NCBI RefSeq assembly: GCF_000373365.1
Contig: NZ_KB891126.1
Location: forward strand, 106 to 64,105
Direction of reading: 5' to 3'
DNA length: 64,000 nt
Origin: Parafrankia discariae
GTDB taxonomy: Bacteria; Actinomycetota; Actinomycetes; Frankiales; Frankiaceae
Shown here piece after piece: positions 16,182 to 26,600 of the stretch; the first letter of the stretch is position 1, and each line of letters begins with the position of its first letter. The notes below the pieces were generated by a model, which did no database searches, was not told where the DNA came from, and saw only the letters and a list, made by a program, of their open reading frames with translations. Made by a program: the position numbers and the translations under genes.

Positions 16182-18659
16182 ATGAGAGGAAAGTCGGATC
16201 TTGCGGGCGGTGGTGTCCGGGCCTTCGCGGCCATGTGCGCGCGACACCGCTGGATCGTCGTCGCCCTGTGGGTGGCCGGCCTGGCGACACTTCTCGTCTT
16301 CGTGCGGGACTCGGGCGCGCGCTTCGACACCGACGTCGCCGTCCCCGGAACGGACTCCGCCCGGGCCATGGACCTCGTCGGTGAGGTCGTCCCCGGCGGT
16401 GGTCTCCCGGACACCGAGTCGATCGTGCTGCACGCCCGCCGCGGGACGGTCGACGACCCGGTGGTCCGCGAGCAGATCACCGCGATGGCGGCGGAGCTCG
16501 GCAAGCTGCCCAAGGTGGGCGGGGTCATCGACCCGTTCAACCCGGCCGGCGCGGTCGTCCTCGGCGTCGAGCCGGTCAGCGGGAACCGGCGCACCGCGGT
16601 CACATCCGTGATCATGAAAGGCTCGGCGCTGAATCCGGACCGGGCCGCCGCGCGGCGCCTCATCGACACCGCGCGGGCGTACGACGGCCCGGACCTCCAG
16701 GTCGAGGCCGCCGGCCCGGGCGCTACCGCGCTGAGCGCGACCACGGTCTCGCCGCGGCCGATCATCATCGCGCTGGTGGCCGCCCTGCTGCTGCTCGGGG
16801 TGACCCTGCGCTCCCGGGGCGCGGTCGCCGTCTGCGCGGCGACGTCCGCGGTGGCGACGGTGGCCGCCCTCGGCGCCATCGTGCTGCTCTCCCACGCCAC
16901 CACGACCACCGCCTTCGCCCCGCTGCTCGCGGCCGTCGTCGCGGCCGGGACCAGCCTCGGCGGCGCCGTCGTCGTCGTGCACCGGGCCCAGTCCGCGCTG
17001 CGGGAAGGGGCGAGCCCGGCCGAGGCGGCGGCGCAGGCCACCGCCCGCGCCGGCTTCGCCGTCGCCTACGGAGGATTCTGCGTCACCCTCGCGATGGACG
17101 GCGTCGCGCTGCTCGGGCTCAGCTTCTTCGACGGCGTCGCACTCGGCACCGCCGCCGCCGGGGCGGCGACCGGCCTGGTCATCCTCACCCTGCTGCCCGC
17201 GCTGCTGGCGTTGAGCGGGCCGCGGCTGCTCGGCTGGGCCGAACGCCAGCACCTGACGGCCAGCGGCCGCGGCCTGGCGCACCGGCCGGGGCTGCGGGCC
17301 TGGTGGGCCCGGCAGGTGGACCGCCGGCCGGCCGCGATGGCGCTGGCCGCCGGCCTCGGGCTGGTCCTGCTCGCCGTCCCCGCCGTGACCCTCGACCTCG
17401 GTGGCGCCGACGACGGGGCCGAATCGACGTCGATGAGCACCCGGCGGGCCTACGACCTGCTCAGCGCCGACTTCTTCCCCGGGCTGAACGGCCCGATGCT
17501 CGTCGCGGTCGACCGGGGTGACGGGCCGTCCGCCGTGCCCGTGGCCGACGTGGTCAGCGCCATCGCGAAGACGCCCGGCGTCGTCAAGGCGGCACTCAAC
17601 CTCGAGAAGGCCGACGCCGGGCTCGCGGTGATCCGGATCGCGCCGCGGGACGGCCCCCGCTCGCCGGCGGCCGTCGACCTGCTGCACCGGCTGCGCGACG
17701 ACGTCGTCCCACGGGCCGTGGAAGGCACCGGCTCCCGGGTCTACATCGGCGGCTCCACGGCGCTGTTCGTGGACATGGCGGCGGACTTCCGTGGCGCGAC
17801 GACGCTGTTCCTGCTGGTGATCCTGCTCGTGGTCGGGCTCCTCAGCCTGCTGATCCTGCGCTCGGTGGAGATCGCGGCCGCGCTGGCGGTGACCAGCGTG
17901 CTCGCCGTTCTCGCGGCGGCCGGCGTCCTCGCGATCCTGTTCCAGACCGACCTGCCCACCAGGGCGCTGGGGCTGGAGACCGGGCCCGTCGAGCCGTCCA
18001 TGCTGGTGCTCGTGCTGGTCGCCGTGTTCGGCCTGTTACCCGGTCTGAACCTCAGCCTGCTCGTCCGGCTCCTGGAACCGGCCGACCACGCCGGGAGCGG
18101 ACCGCCCGCCCGGAACGGGCGGTCCGCGGAGAATCCGCAGGGCACGCAGGGCACGCAGGGCACGCAGGACGCGCGGAGTACGCGGGACACCGGTGGGCCA
18201 CGGCGCGCGGGGCGGCGCCACCGCACCGACACCGCCCCCATCCGGCGCGGCCACGCCGACGTCGGTCACGTGATGCTGACGATGAACCTCGTGATGCTGT
18301 TCCTCTTCATGGCGATCGCCGCGCAGCCCTCCCGCACCATGAAGGTCATCGGATGCGGCCTCGCCACGGGTATGGCCATCGACGCGTTCGTGCTGCGGGC
18401 GACGCTCCTGCCCGCGCTGCTCCACCTCCTGCGTCCAACCCGTGCGGGTTCGCCGGCCCGCCGTGCCGGTTCACCCGCTCGCCGTGCGGGTTCACCGGCC
18501 CGCCGTGCGGGTTCACCGGCCCGTGGCACCGGCTCGTCGGCCCGCCAGGCCGGCGTGTCCGCCCGTGGCACCGGTGCGGTCATCGGTACCTCGGACTCAG
18601 CCCGGGCCGCGGCCGTCGCCGGCGACGGTGCCCCGCCGGTCCGGGTCCGGCGGGGTTGA
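16182..18659 (+). CDS. MMPL/RND-type membrane protein lacking proton-relay residues
   Basis: This is an 825-residue protein with about 12 hydrophobic segments and two large loops, the MMPL/RND layout. MMPL transporters export lipids using a proton-relay Asp-Tyr pair in TM4 and TM10 (GTDY and DYN). Here TM4 reads GTSLGG (Ser258-Leu259) and TM10 reads PGLN (Gly621-Leu622), so both pairs are absent. The C-terminal tail holds RAGSPAR repeats. The ATG at 16182 has no ribosome site but a TAGCTT box at leaderless distance; ATG at 16233 is the alternative. A rare TTA codon occurs at 18036. It may be a non-transporting relative or may work by another mechanism. Confidence 0.75.
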   Translation: MRGKSDLAGGGVRAFAAMCARHRWIVVALWVAGLATLLVFVRDSGARFDTDVAVPGTDSARAMDLVGEVVPGGGLPDTESIVLHARRGTVDDPVVREQITAMAAELGKLPKVGGVIDPFNPAGAVVLGVEPVSGNRRTAVTSVIMKGSALNPDRAAARRLIDTARAYDGPDLQVEAAGPGATALSATTVSPRPIIIALVAALLLLGVTLRSRGAVAVCAATSAVATVAALGAIVLLSHATTTTAFAPLLAAVVAAGTSLGGAVVVVHRAQSALREGASPAEAAAQATARAGFAVAYGGFCVTLAMDGVALLGLSFFDGVALGTAAAGAATGLVILTLLPALLALSGPRLLGWAERQHLTASGRGLAHRPGLRAWWARQVDRRPAAMALAAGLGLVLLAVPAVTLDLGGADDGAESTSMSTRRAYDLLSADFFPGLNGPMLVAVDRGDGPSAVPVADVVSAIAKTPGVVKAALNLEKADAGLAVIRIAPRDGPRSPAAVDLLHRLRDDVVPRAVEGTGSRVYIGGSTALFVDMAADFRGATTLFLLVILLVVGLLSLLILRSVEIAAALAVTSVLAVLAAAGVLAILFQTDLPTRALGLETGPVEPSMLVLVLVAVFGLLPGLNLSLLVRLLEPADHAGSGPPARNGRSAENPQGTQGTQGTQDARSTRDTGGPRRAGRRHRTDTAPIRRGHADVGHVMLTMNLVMLFLFMAIAAQPSRTMKVIGCGLATGMAIDAFVLRATLLPALLHLLRPTRAGSPARRAGSPARRAGSPARRAGSPARGTGSSARQAGVSARGTGAVIGTSDSARAAAVAGDGAPPVRVRRG
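18141..18167 (+). repeat. Three 9-bp tandem repeats within the MMPL gene
   Basis: GGCACGCAG occurs three times in a row, encoding the GTQ tripeptide repeat in a cytoplasmic loop of the MMPL protein. Repeat number changes would keep the frame. Confidence 0.7.
18441..18524 (+). repeat. Four 21-bp tandem repeats within the MMPL tail
   Basis: Four units close to CGTGCGGGTTCACCGGCCCG encode repeated RAGSPAR heptapeptides. The third and fourth are almost identical, which suggests recent duplication. The repeats are in frame, so they only alter tail length. Confidence 0.8.
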
Positions 18660-18680
18660 TGTGGGGACGTCCGCCCTGTT

Positions 18681-18698
18681 TACTTGAAGCGGCAAGTA
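18681..18698. promoter_or_regulatory. HxlR/YodB-like operator upstream of the FMN reductase
   Basis: TACTTGAAGCGGCAAGTA has perfect 6-bp arms (TACTTG/CAAGTA). HxlR (DUF24) regulators such as YodB bind TACT...AGTA palindromes before quinone and azo reductase genes. The site lies 106 bp upstream of the reductase start. No hxlR gene is in the window. Confidence 0.5.
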
Positions 18699-18803
18699 GT
18701 CGGGTGAGGCCCACCGGTCAGCGTGGCCCAGCGGTCAGCACGGCCCACTGGTCGGGGTGGACCCGATGAGCCCACGTAGGTCCCTCCGGGAGAGAGTTCG
18801 CCA

Positions 18804-19382
18804 ATGACCATCAAGATCGGCATCATCATCGGCAGCACCCGTCCGAACCGCAACGGCGAGCAGGTGGCCAAGTGGGTGTTCGACGTCGCCGCGAAGCGCG
18901 CCGACGCCGAGTTCGAGCTCGTCGACCTGCTGGACTACCCACTGCCGCACCTCGACGAGCCGCTCCCGCCGTCGCTGGGCCAGTACCAGAACGAGCACAC
19001 CAAGCGCTGGGCGGCGAAGATCGCCTCTTTTGACGGCTTCGTGATGGTGACGCCCGAGTACAACCACAGCACCTCCGGCGTGCTGAAGAACGCCATCGAC
19101 TACCTGTTCGCCGAGTGGGCGAACAAGGCGGTCGGCTTCGTCTCCTACGGCGGGGCCGGCGGCGCCCGCGCCACGGAGCACCTGCGCCTCATCGCCGGCG
19201 AGCTGCAGATGGCCGACGTCCGCCAGCAGGTCGTCCTGTCGCTGCTCACCGAGTTCGAGAACTTCAGCGTCTTCAAGCCCGGCGAGTACAACCTGGCCGC
19301 GTTGGGCACGCTGCTCGACCAGGTCGTGGCCTGGAGCGCGGCCCTGGCCCCGCTGCGTCAGCCTGCCGCCGCTCAGGCCTGA
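18804..19382 (+). CDS. NAD(P)H-dependent FMN reductase
   Basis: This 192-residue flavodoxin-like reductase is of the NADPH-dependent FMN/quinone reductase family (PF03358). The phosphate-binding loop GSTRPNRNGEQ lies at residues 10-20, and the flavin-contact motif PEYNHSTSGVLKNAIDYL around 84-101. VGFVSYGGAGGARATEHLR is also family-typical. It probably reduces FMN or quinones with two electrons, protecting against quinone stress. The ATG at 18804 follows CGGGAGAG. An HxlR-like palindrome lies upstream. The gene runs convergent to the decayed Nudix gene, whose frame continues antisense through it. Confidence 0.92.
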   Translation: MTIKIGIIIGSTRPNRNGEQVAKWVFDVAAKRADAEFELVDLLDYPLPHLDEPLPPSLGQYQNEHTKRWAAKIASFDGFVMVTPEYNHSTSGVLKNAIDYLFAEWANKAVGFVSYGGAGGARATEHLRLIAGELQMADVRQQVVLSLLTEFENFSVFKPGEYNLAALGTLLDQVVAWSAALAPLRQPAAAQA

Positions 19383-19469
19383 CCGTTCGCCGTCGGCGCC
19401 CGCGTCCAGCGGGGCGCTCAGGGCGGGGACGGCGTCGCGGTCGGCGGCCGCCCAGCGCGGTGGCCGCCG

Positions 19470-19710
19470 GCGGGGCCAGTCCAGCAGCAACGCCATCGCC
19501 GCGACCAGGGTGGCGCTGCTCACGATCTCCCGATTCCTGGTCATTTCCCGGATGCGGGAGAGCGGGATCCATCCGAGACGGTCGGACTCGTTCTTCTCGG
19601 TCGGCGGCCCGACCAGTTCACACGCGTCGGCCCGGAACAGAAAATTCCGGGCGTTGGTGACGCCGGCCGCGGGTTCGGCGTAGAGAAGTGATGACAGGGC
19701 CGTTGCACGT
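19470..19710 (-). pseudogene. 3' fragment of an interrupted Nudix hydrolase gene
   Basis: The minus-strand frame reads SSLLYAEPAAGVTNARNFLF, then ELVGPPTEKNESDRLGWIPL and REIVSSATLVAAMALLLD. This is the second half of an actinobacterial Nudix (ADP-ribose pyrophosphatase-like) protein, directly after where the Nudix box should end. The box itself (GX5EX7REUXEEXGU) is absent. No stop follows; the frame stays open antisense to the FMN reductase gene, so the 3' end has also decayed. The ends given are approximate. Confidence 0.7.
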
Positions 19711-19949
19711 GAGTGCTCGATGGCGCTTTCATGCCGCCTCACCTTTCGGTGGGGCACCCCGGGTCTGACCGGCCGTGGCTGTGGCTGTGGCCGTGCCCGG
19801 TTCCCGCTTCACGGCCACCTGCCCGCTCGCGTGGGTCCTACGGTCGGCGCCACGGGCGTTTTGCGTCTCCGACGTACTGGCGGCGACGAGGTTACGCAGG
19901 TTGATCGCGGCGTTGGCGTCGAGGTCAATCGCCAGTCCGCAGGACTGGG
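19711..19949 (-). mobile_element. IS200/IS605-family TnpB remnant inserted in the Nudix gene
   Basis: The minus-strand reading CGLAIDLDANAAINLRNLVA, then GADRRTHASGQVAVKREPGT and ending APPKGEAA with a TGA at 19731-19729, is the C-terminal end of a TnpB (OrfB) protein. The second cysteine of the zinc ribbon and the following D...N helix are recognisable. Everything upstream in TnpB, including the RuvC acidic residues, and TnpA are missing. About 20 bases after the stop belong to the element end. It is in the same orientation as the Nudix gene, and its frame fuses to the Nudix 5' part. The element is inactive. Confidence 0.72.
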
Positions 19950-20154
19950 CGATCCGGTGGCGCCACATCATGAGGACCCGGCAATCGTCGACCGCCGCGA
20001 CTACCGCGAGGTCACGGAGCCTGACCACGTGGTAGTCGCCCGCCGTGCCGTCGGGCCGCTCGACGTCGGGCCGCTCGACGTCGGGCCACCCGACATCGAG
20101 CCACCCGACATCGAGCCACGGGATATGGAGAACCTCGCGTTCTCTGTTAACCAT
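19950..20154 (-). pseudogene. 5' fragment of the interrupted Nudix hydrolase gene
   Basis: The fragment begins MVNREREVLHIPWLDVGW and continues with GDYHVVRLRDLAVVAAVDD then RVLMMWRHR, the normal first third of an actinobacterial Nudix protein. The tryptophan-rich run then jumps into TnpB sequence (AQSCGLAIDL). Five 15-bp units (about 20050-20125, WLDVG/WPDVE/RPDVE) lie inside. In intact relatives the next residues carry the Nudix box. The ATG at 20154 has only a weak ribosome site. Confidence 0.7.
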
Positions 20155-20644
20155 CCAGCGTACTGCGGGACCCCCTTGCCTCTGGCCGCGGAGTTCGCCT
20201 TCCTGGAGACCGCCGCTATCCTGTGGCGGGTTTTTGTCGGGAACCCGTGCCGGCGCGGAACTCCACGGGTGGGCGTCGCCGGCATCGCCGTCGCGATTAT
20301 GACCTGACGATGCCGTGGGAGCCGGCCTTTCCCTGTTCCGGCCATCGTTCGGGGCCGGGAGCGCCCGCCCGCCGGCCGGCCGGCGCAGGCGCCCGGCCCT
20401 TCGATATCGCCGGCGTGCGCAACGGATCCGTCGGCGAGTCGCAAACGTGCTGCACGCCGGACCTCGCCGCTAGGTCTGTGGCATCTGTGTGGTATCTGGA
20501 TGAGGGCGGTGGACTCCCTTGATAGACCTGATTTGGGTGGTGGGATCCTTTCTTGTCGGTGGGCGACCGTAGGGTGGCGGCGACGCGGGCAGCCGTGCGG
20601 AGGATTAATTCAGAGCGCAGCAAACGAACAGGTCAGGGGGAGTC
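20155..20644. other. Intergenic region upstream of the giant ATPase
   Basis: About 490 bp between the Nudix remnant and the ATPase gene. Base composition is lower in GC toward 20500-20640 than in the genes around it, consistent with a promoter, but I see no convincing -35/-10 pair. No conserved small gene is visible. Confidence 0.5.
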
Positions 20645-23600
20645 TTGCCGAGAGCGGGGAAGAGTATTTCGCGTGAGGAGAACAACGACCGGGCCGTCGG
20701 CGCGAACGCCGACTCGGGCGTGCCCGAACCTGTTGACGAGGCCACCTGCGAGCACGGGGTCGACGCGTACCCGTCCGTCCCGTCGACGGCGGCCTCCGAG
20801 CACTTAAGGAAGACGTGGTCCGCCGGCCCGGCCGGGCCGGCTGTGAGCGGGCCGGGTGAGGGCTTCCTCGCGATCCTGGGCGAGCTGGCCGGCGGAGGTC
20901 ACGGCGAGCTCGTCCGCGCGGTGCCGCCCGCGATCCTGACGCTGCTGGCCGGTGACCGCCCGGTGCCGGGTGACCCGGTGCCCGGCGCGTCGGTGCCCGG
21001 TGGCCGCCTGGCCGTGCCCGCGCTGTTGGCGGCCGCCGGTGAGCTGGAGTCCGAGCGGCGGGCGCTGGAACGCGAGGCCCTGCTCGCGTTGACCGAGGCG
21101 ATCGTAGGTGGCCGCGGAGTCGACGGTGACGTGTTCGCCCGTCTCGTCTCGTATCTGGCCGGCCTGCACCGGGTCCTCACCACCACCGCCACGCTCGGCG
21201 CGGTCGGCGTACCGCGGACCCTCCGGGAGGCGGCCGAGGTGCTCGCCGACGTGACGGCCCGCGCCGCGACCGCCGAGCTGGTGAGCCGCGTGCGGCGGCT
21301 GGCGACGCTCGCGGGCCCCGAGTACGCGGCGAACCAGGTGGCGAGCCTGGTCGCCCTCGCGGCCTCCGTCGACGAGAGCAGCGATCAGCGGCTCCTCGAG
21401 GGGCTCGACGCCCTCCTGTCACTGGTCGAGCTGGGTGGCAGCGACGGGCGGCGGACGGCGGAGCTCGCCCCGGTGGTCCTCTCGGCCCTGCCGGCCGAGG
21501 CCGCCCTGCTCCTGGCGCTCGCGGGCGAGATCACGGTCTCGGCCGACCCGCCCGCCGGCCCGGAGCCGCCCGCGGTCGGCCCCACCGACGCGGCCGCCAC
21601 CGGCCGGCCCACCGAACCCGCCGACATCAGCGCGGGCGCGGCACCTGACACGGACCTCGCTTCCCCCGTCGGCGAGGACGCCCCCGCCGGCCTGGAAGGC
21701 CCCACCGGCGGGGGTGTCCTCGCCGGCCTGGGTGTCCTCGCTGGGCCGGGAGACCCCGCTGGCCCGGGAGACCCGGGGGACCAGGAGAAGAAGACCGGCC
21801 CGGTCGTGGCCGGACCACCGGCGGCCGACCTGCCGACGACCGACGCCCCGGCGGTCGAGGTACCGACCGGCACACCGGCCGCCGAGGTGCCGGTCGTCGG
21901 CCCGGCGGTGGCCGCGGAGCCGTCGTTGGACGACGTCGTCGCCAGGCTTGACTTCGTCCTGCCCGGCCCCGCCGGTCCGTCCGATGAGCTTCCCGGGCGG
22001 CCGGTCGCGCCGCCCTGCCAGGGGCGCGCCGTCCGCGAGCCGGAGCCCGCTCCCGTCCCGGGCGGTCTCGGGCGCGGTGTGGTCGAGCGCCGGCACACCA
22101 CCGACCGGCTGTACGCGGAGCTCCTGGCCGGCGAGCAGTACGCCCTGGCCTACTGGCTGACCGGCGCGAGGGGTGACCCGGAGGCCGTCCAGGCCGCCCA
22201 CCTGCTCACGGCCCACGCCGCCGCGATACGTACCTCCAGCGGCACGAACGCCGCCGCGTTCGCGCGGGCGCTGCCGTCGCTGGACGTCGACGTCCTGCGC
22301 GACCGGCCCGGTACCCAGATGCTGCTCTACGCGGCGTCGGTGCGCGCCGGTCTGCTGTCGCCGACGGCTGGCGCGGCCGGCCCGTTGAAGGAGATGACGC
22401 CGGCCATCGTCCGCCCCGGGACGGAGGTCGCCGACCTCACCCAGGCGCTGCTGACCGCGATGTACGCGGGCGTCTACCTCACGCCGCGCAGTGTCGACGC
22501 CGCCTCGGCGGCCGCCGCCGCCGAGGACGAGGTCGCGCGGCTCGCCGCGGCCGCCGCGGACATGCTCGAGACCGGTCCGTCCCGGACGATCCTCTACGCG
22601 AAGGCGACGGAGGTCCTGAAGGCGTGGATCTCGCCGTCGGGCATTCTCGGCGGGCCGCTGACCATGATCGTCTCCGGTCGGCAGGACCGGGAGACACTGG
22701 AGCGGGTCAGCCAGGCGGCCGCCCGCCTGCGCGACCGGGCCTGGCTGGCCACGAGCGTGCGGGGCATGCGCAAGGGGAACCGCGTCATCGAGGCGAAGGC
22801 CCGGGAGAAGCTGTTCGACTGGGCCGGCGACGTCGCCGCCCTGCTGTCGGAGTGGATCTCGGCGGTGGAGAACGTCAGCGCGGGCGCGGGCGCGGGATCC
22901 TGGATGGCCGGCCCGACGACCGACCTGCGCGCCCGGGTCGCCGCGCACCGGGCCGGCGCGATCGAGGAGCTGTCCGCGCACGCCACCTCGGGCGACCCTG
23001 GTGCCAGGGCGGGGATCCGCCTGCTGAACGAGACGCTCGACCTGCTGGCGGGCCGCAGCCTGACCGGGGAGGAGCTCGCCGCCGAGAAGCTGATCCGCGG
23101 CCCGCTGACGTTCGCGGCCGACCTGCCGCTGAAGGCCTCGCTCGGCCCGCTGCGCCGGGTCACCGTGGATGACGTCGCGGCCGCCTTCCAGGCCCGCGAC
23201 GCCGGTCCCGAAGGATGGCGGCGGGTGTTCGCCAGCCGCGCCGCCCGCCACGACCAGGTCGGGACGCAGCTGCTCATCGACACCATCCGGCTCGACGAGC
23301 CCCGGGTCGCCCAGCAGCTGACCGCGGAGCGGGAGAAGGCCGTCGACCAGTCCGTCGCCGATGTGGACCGTGCGGTCGCCGAGCTGGCGGCGCGGATCGA
23401 CGCCGACCGCCGGTTCGGCCGGCTCACCGTCGACGAGTGGACGGACCTGGCCAGCCGGGCGCGCGCCTTCCAGCCGGATCACCGCGGCCCGCGCCGCGAC
23501 TTCGACGTCATGCTCGACGACCTGGCCGAGATCGACCACGATCGCTCCAAGAGCGCGCGGGTGGCGGTCGACGCAGAGCGGGACAACCTCTCCCGGGCCG

Positions 23601-26600
23601 TCCAGGCGGCCCGGGAGCAGGGGCTGCGGCCCGGCTTCACCCCCTCGGCACTGGACCGGATCGGCAGGCTCATCGACGACGGTGATCTCACGACGGCGGC
23701 CGAGTGCATCGTGACCGTCGCCGAGGGTCGCACCCTGCCGGGCCCGGCCGACCGGGTCGACCACCTCGCCCGGTTCGCCGGGGTGTTCCCCGCCCTGTTC
23801 GCCCGCGGCAAGCCGCAGCAGGGCCCGCACCGGCTGCTCTCCGACCTCATCGCCCTCCTCAACATCGGGCAGAACCCGAAGGACGGGCCGCTCGCCGCCG
23901 CGTTCGCCGCCGCCGGCGTCGATCTCACGGCCATCGGCCGCGGCACCACCGTCTCGGCCCGGGTCGTGCACTGGCAGGAGCTCTCCAAGGCCCGCTCGTT
24001 CGGCCCGCGGATCAACGGCGTGAAGGCGATCATGGAGCAGGCCGGCTTCATCGTCGACAAGACCACCACCCCGCCGACGAGGCAGGGGCTGGCCGGCGGG
24101 CGCGGCGCCTGGCTCGAACTGCACGGCGTCAAGGCGACCGCCGGCAGGGCGATCATCCCGGCCTTCGGGTCGGCGATGAGCAGCTCGGGCAACCCCCTGC
24201 GGCTGCTGGCCGTGTGGCGCAACCCGAGCCCGGCCGAGCTCGTGCAGATGCTCAAGGACGAGCAGCCCGACCGGTCCGTGGTCGTCCTCTACTTCGGCAC
24301 CCTCGACCTGGACGCGCGGCGCGAGCTGGCGCACGAGTTCCGGACGGGGAGCAAGCTGCCCACCACCGCCGTGATCGACGACGCGGCGTTCGCCTACCTC
24401 GCCTGCCAGGCCAACCCGGGCCGGGACGTCACGATGGCGATCACCCTCCCGTTCACGTCCGCGTCGCCGTTCACCCCGGACGTCGCGGGCCTCGTCCCGG
24501 AGGAGATGTTCTACGGCCGCGGCACCGAGCGTGACCTGGTCACCGACCCGCTCGGGCCGTGCATCGTGTACGGCGGGCGCCAGCTGGGCAAGTCCGCGCT
24601 GCTGCAGGCCGCGGCGCGCAAGTTCCACGACGGCGGCGCGAAGCAGGCGCTCTACAAGTCGATCTTCCGGGTGGGTCAGGCCACCCCGGCCGACGGAGTC
24701 TGGGCCCAGCTCTGGCCCGACCTGGCCGAGCGGGGGATCGTCCCGGCCGAACGGCCCGCCGACGCCCGCGAGGCGTCCGCCGAGCTGACCGCGCACATCG
24801 CGGCCTGGACCGCCGCCGACCCGGACCGGCGGCTGCTGCTCCTGCTCGACGAGTCGGACGCGTTCCTCAACGCCGACGGTGACGCCTCCGGCGGCATGTT
24901 CACCCAGGTCAGCATCTTCAAGGAACTGATGGAGCGGACCAACCGCCACGTCAAGGTGGTCTTCGCCGGGCTGCATCAGACCGCCCGGTTCGAACGGCTG
25001 GCCAACCACCCGCTGGCCCACTTCGGCGACCCGATCTGCGTCGGTCCACTGGCGCCCCAGGCCGCGTTCGACCTGCTCACCAAGCCGCTGGAGGCGCTCG
25101 GCTACCGGTTCGCCGACTCCGACGTCGCGGCGCGGGTGCTGGCGCTCACCAACAGCCAGCCGGCGCTGATCCAGCTCTTCGGCGGGCAGCTGCTCAAGAA
25201 CCTCGCCGCGAGCCCGCTGCCGCCCGGCGCGCCGCCCCAGTACGTCACCGGCGACGACGTCGAGCTCGTCTGGTCGGAGACCAAGCTGCGCGAGTCGTTC
25301 CGCAAGCGCTTCGACTGGACGATCAACCTCGACCCGCGCTACAAGGTCATCGCCTACGTCATCGCCCTGCACGCGCACGACTGCGGCATCGACAGCACCC
25401 TGACACCGTCCAGGCTGCGCGCCGACTGTGAGGAGTGGTGGCCGGCCGGGTTCTCCTCGGCCGACGTCCGGGCCGACGAGTTCCGCGGGCTGCTGGACGA
25501 GTGCGTCGACCTCGGCGTGCTGTCGTACACCGGCCGCGGCTACCGGCTGCGCACCCCGAACGTGCTGGACCTGATCGGCGGCCGGGACGCCGTCTGGGAG
25601 GCGCTGGAGCAGGCCGAGTCGTTCGAGGTCGCCCCCGTGTTCGACGCCAGCCTGATGCGGCCGTCGTACGGCACCGGCGCGACCCGGGCGCCGCTGACCA
25701 GCGCGCAGATCGCCGACCTGCTCGCGCCGCGCAACCAGGTGCGGGTCGTCGCCGGCTCCGCCGCGCTGACCGTCGAGCGCTGCTGGAAGACGCTGGACGA
25801 CGCCAACAAGGACGCCGGCCGTGGCACCCTCCTGCGTGAGGCCGCGGCGGCGACCCTGAAGGCGACCTGCCAGCAGGCCACGCTGAAGGCCGCCCTGCAC
25901 CACGCCGTGCTGGTGGTCGACCTGAAGCAGAACGGCGGAGCGGGCGCCGCGCTGCGCGTGTGGGAGCAGGCCCGGGAGCTGATCGCGGCGCATTCCCCCG
26001 GCACGCTCGGCATCGTGCTCGTCCTCGGTCCCGCGCAGGCCGCCGCCTGGCCGGCGGTGTACCGCGCCTCGGACACCTCCTCGGGCCTGACCGAGGTACG
26101 CCGTTACGAGAACGGTGACCTGCGCCAGTGGCTGGCCGAGACGAACCTGCCCTTCCAGGACGATGCCTCCCGCGCCGAGCTCCTCGCGGTCACCGGCGGC
26201 TGGCCGATCCTGATCAACAAAGTCGCCGACCAGTGGTACAGCGACCACGAGGCGATGTCCACCGATCCGCTGGCCCCGAGCCGCGCCTGGCTCGCCGACC
26301 GGGCGCACGCGGCCGAGCTGGTCATCGCGTCCGGCGTGCGGGCCGACGCGCCGCTGTCCGCGGCCTGGGACTGCATCGTCACGCAGCTCGCCGGGGCGAA
26401 GGAGCCGCTGTCCGAGTTCGTCGACTACCTCGACCTGCTCGCGGACGATGACGACCGCGGCGCCGACCTGCGGCCGGGGGCGCTGGCCGCGGCCGGATAC
26501 CGCGACAACGCGGACGTCGTCCAGGTCCTTCGCGCGCTGGGCCTGCTGCGGCCGACCACCGAGGGCAGGTTCTTCGCGGAACCGGTGCTGGCCGAGGCGA

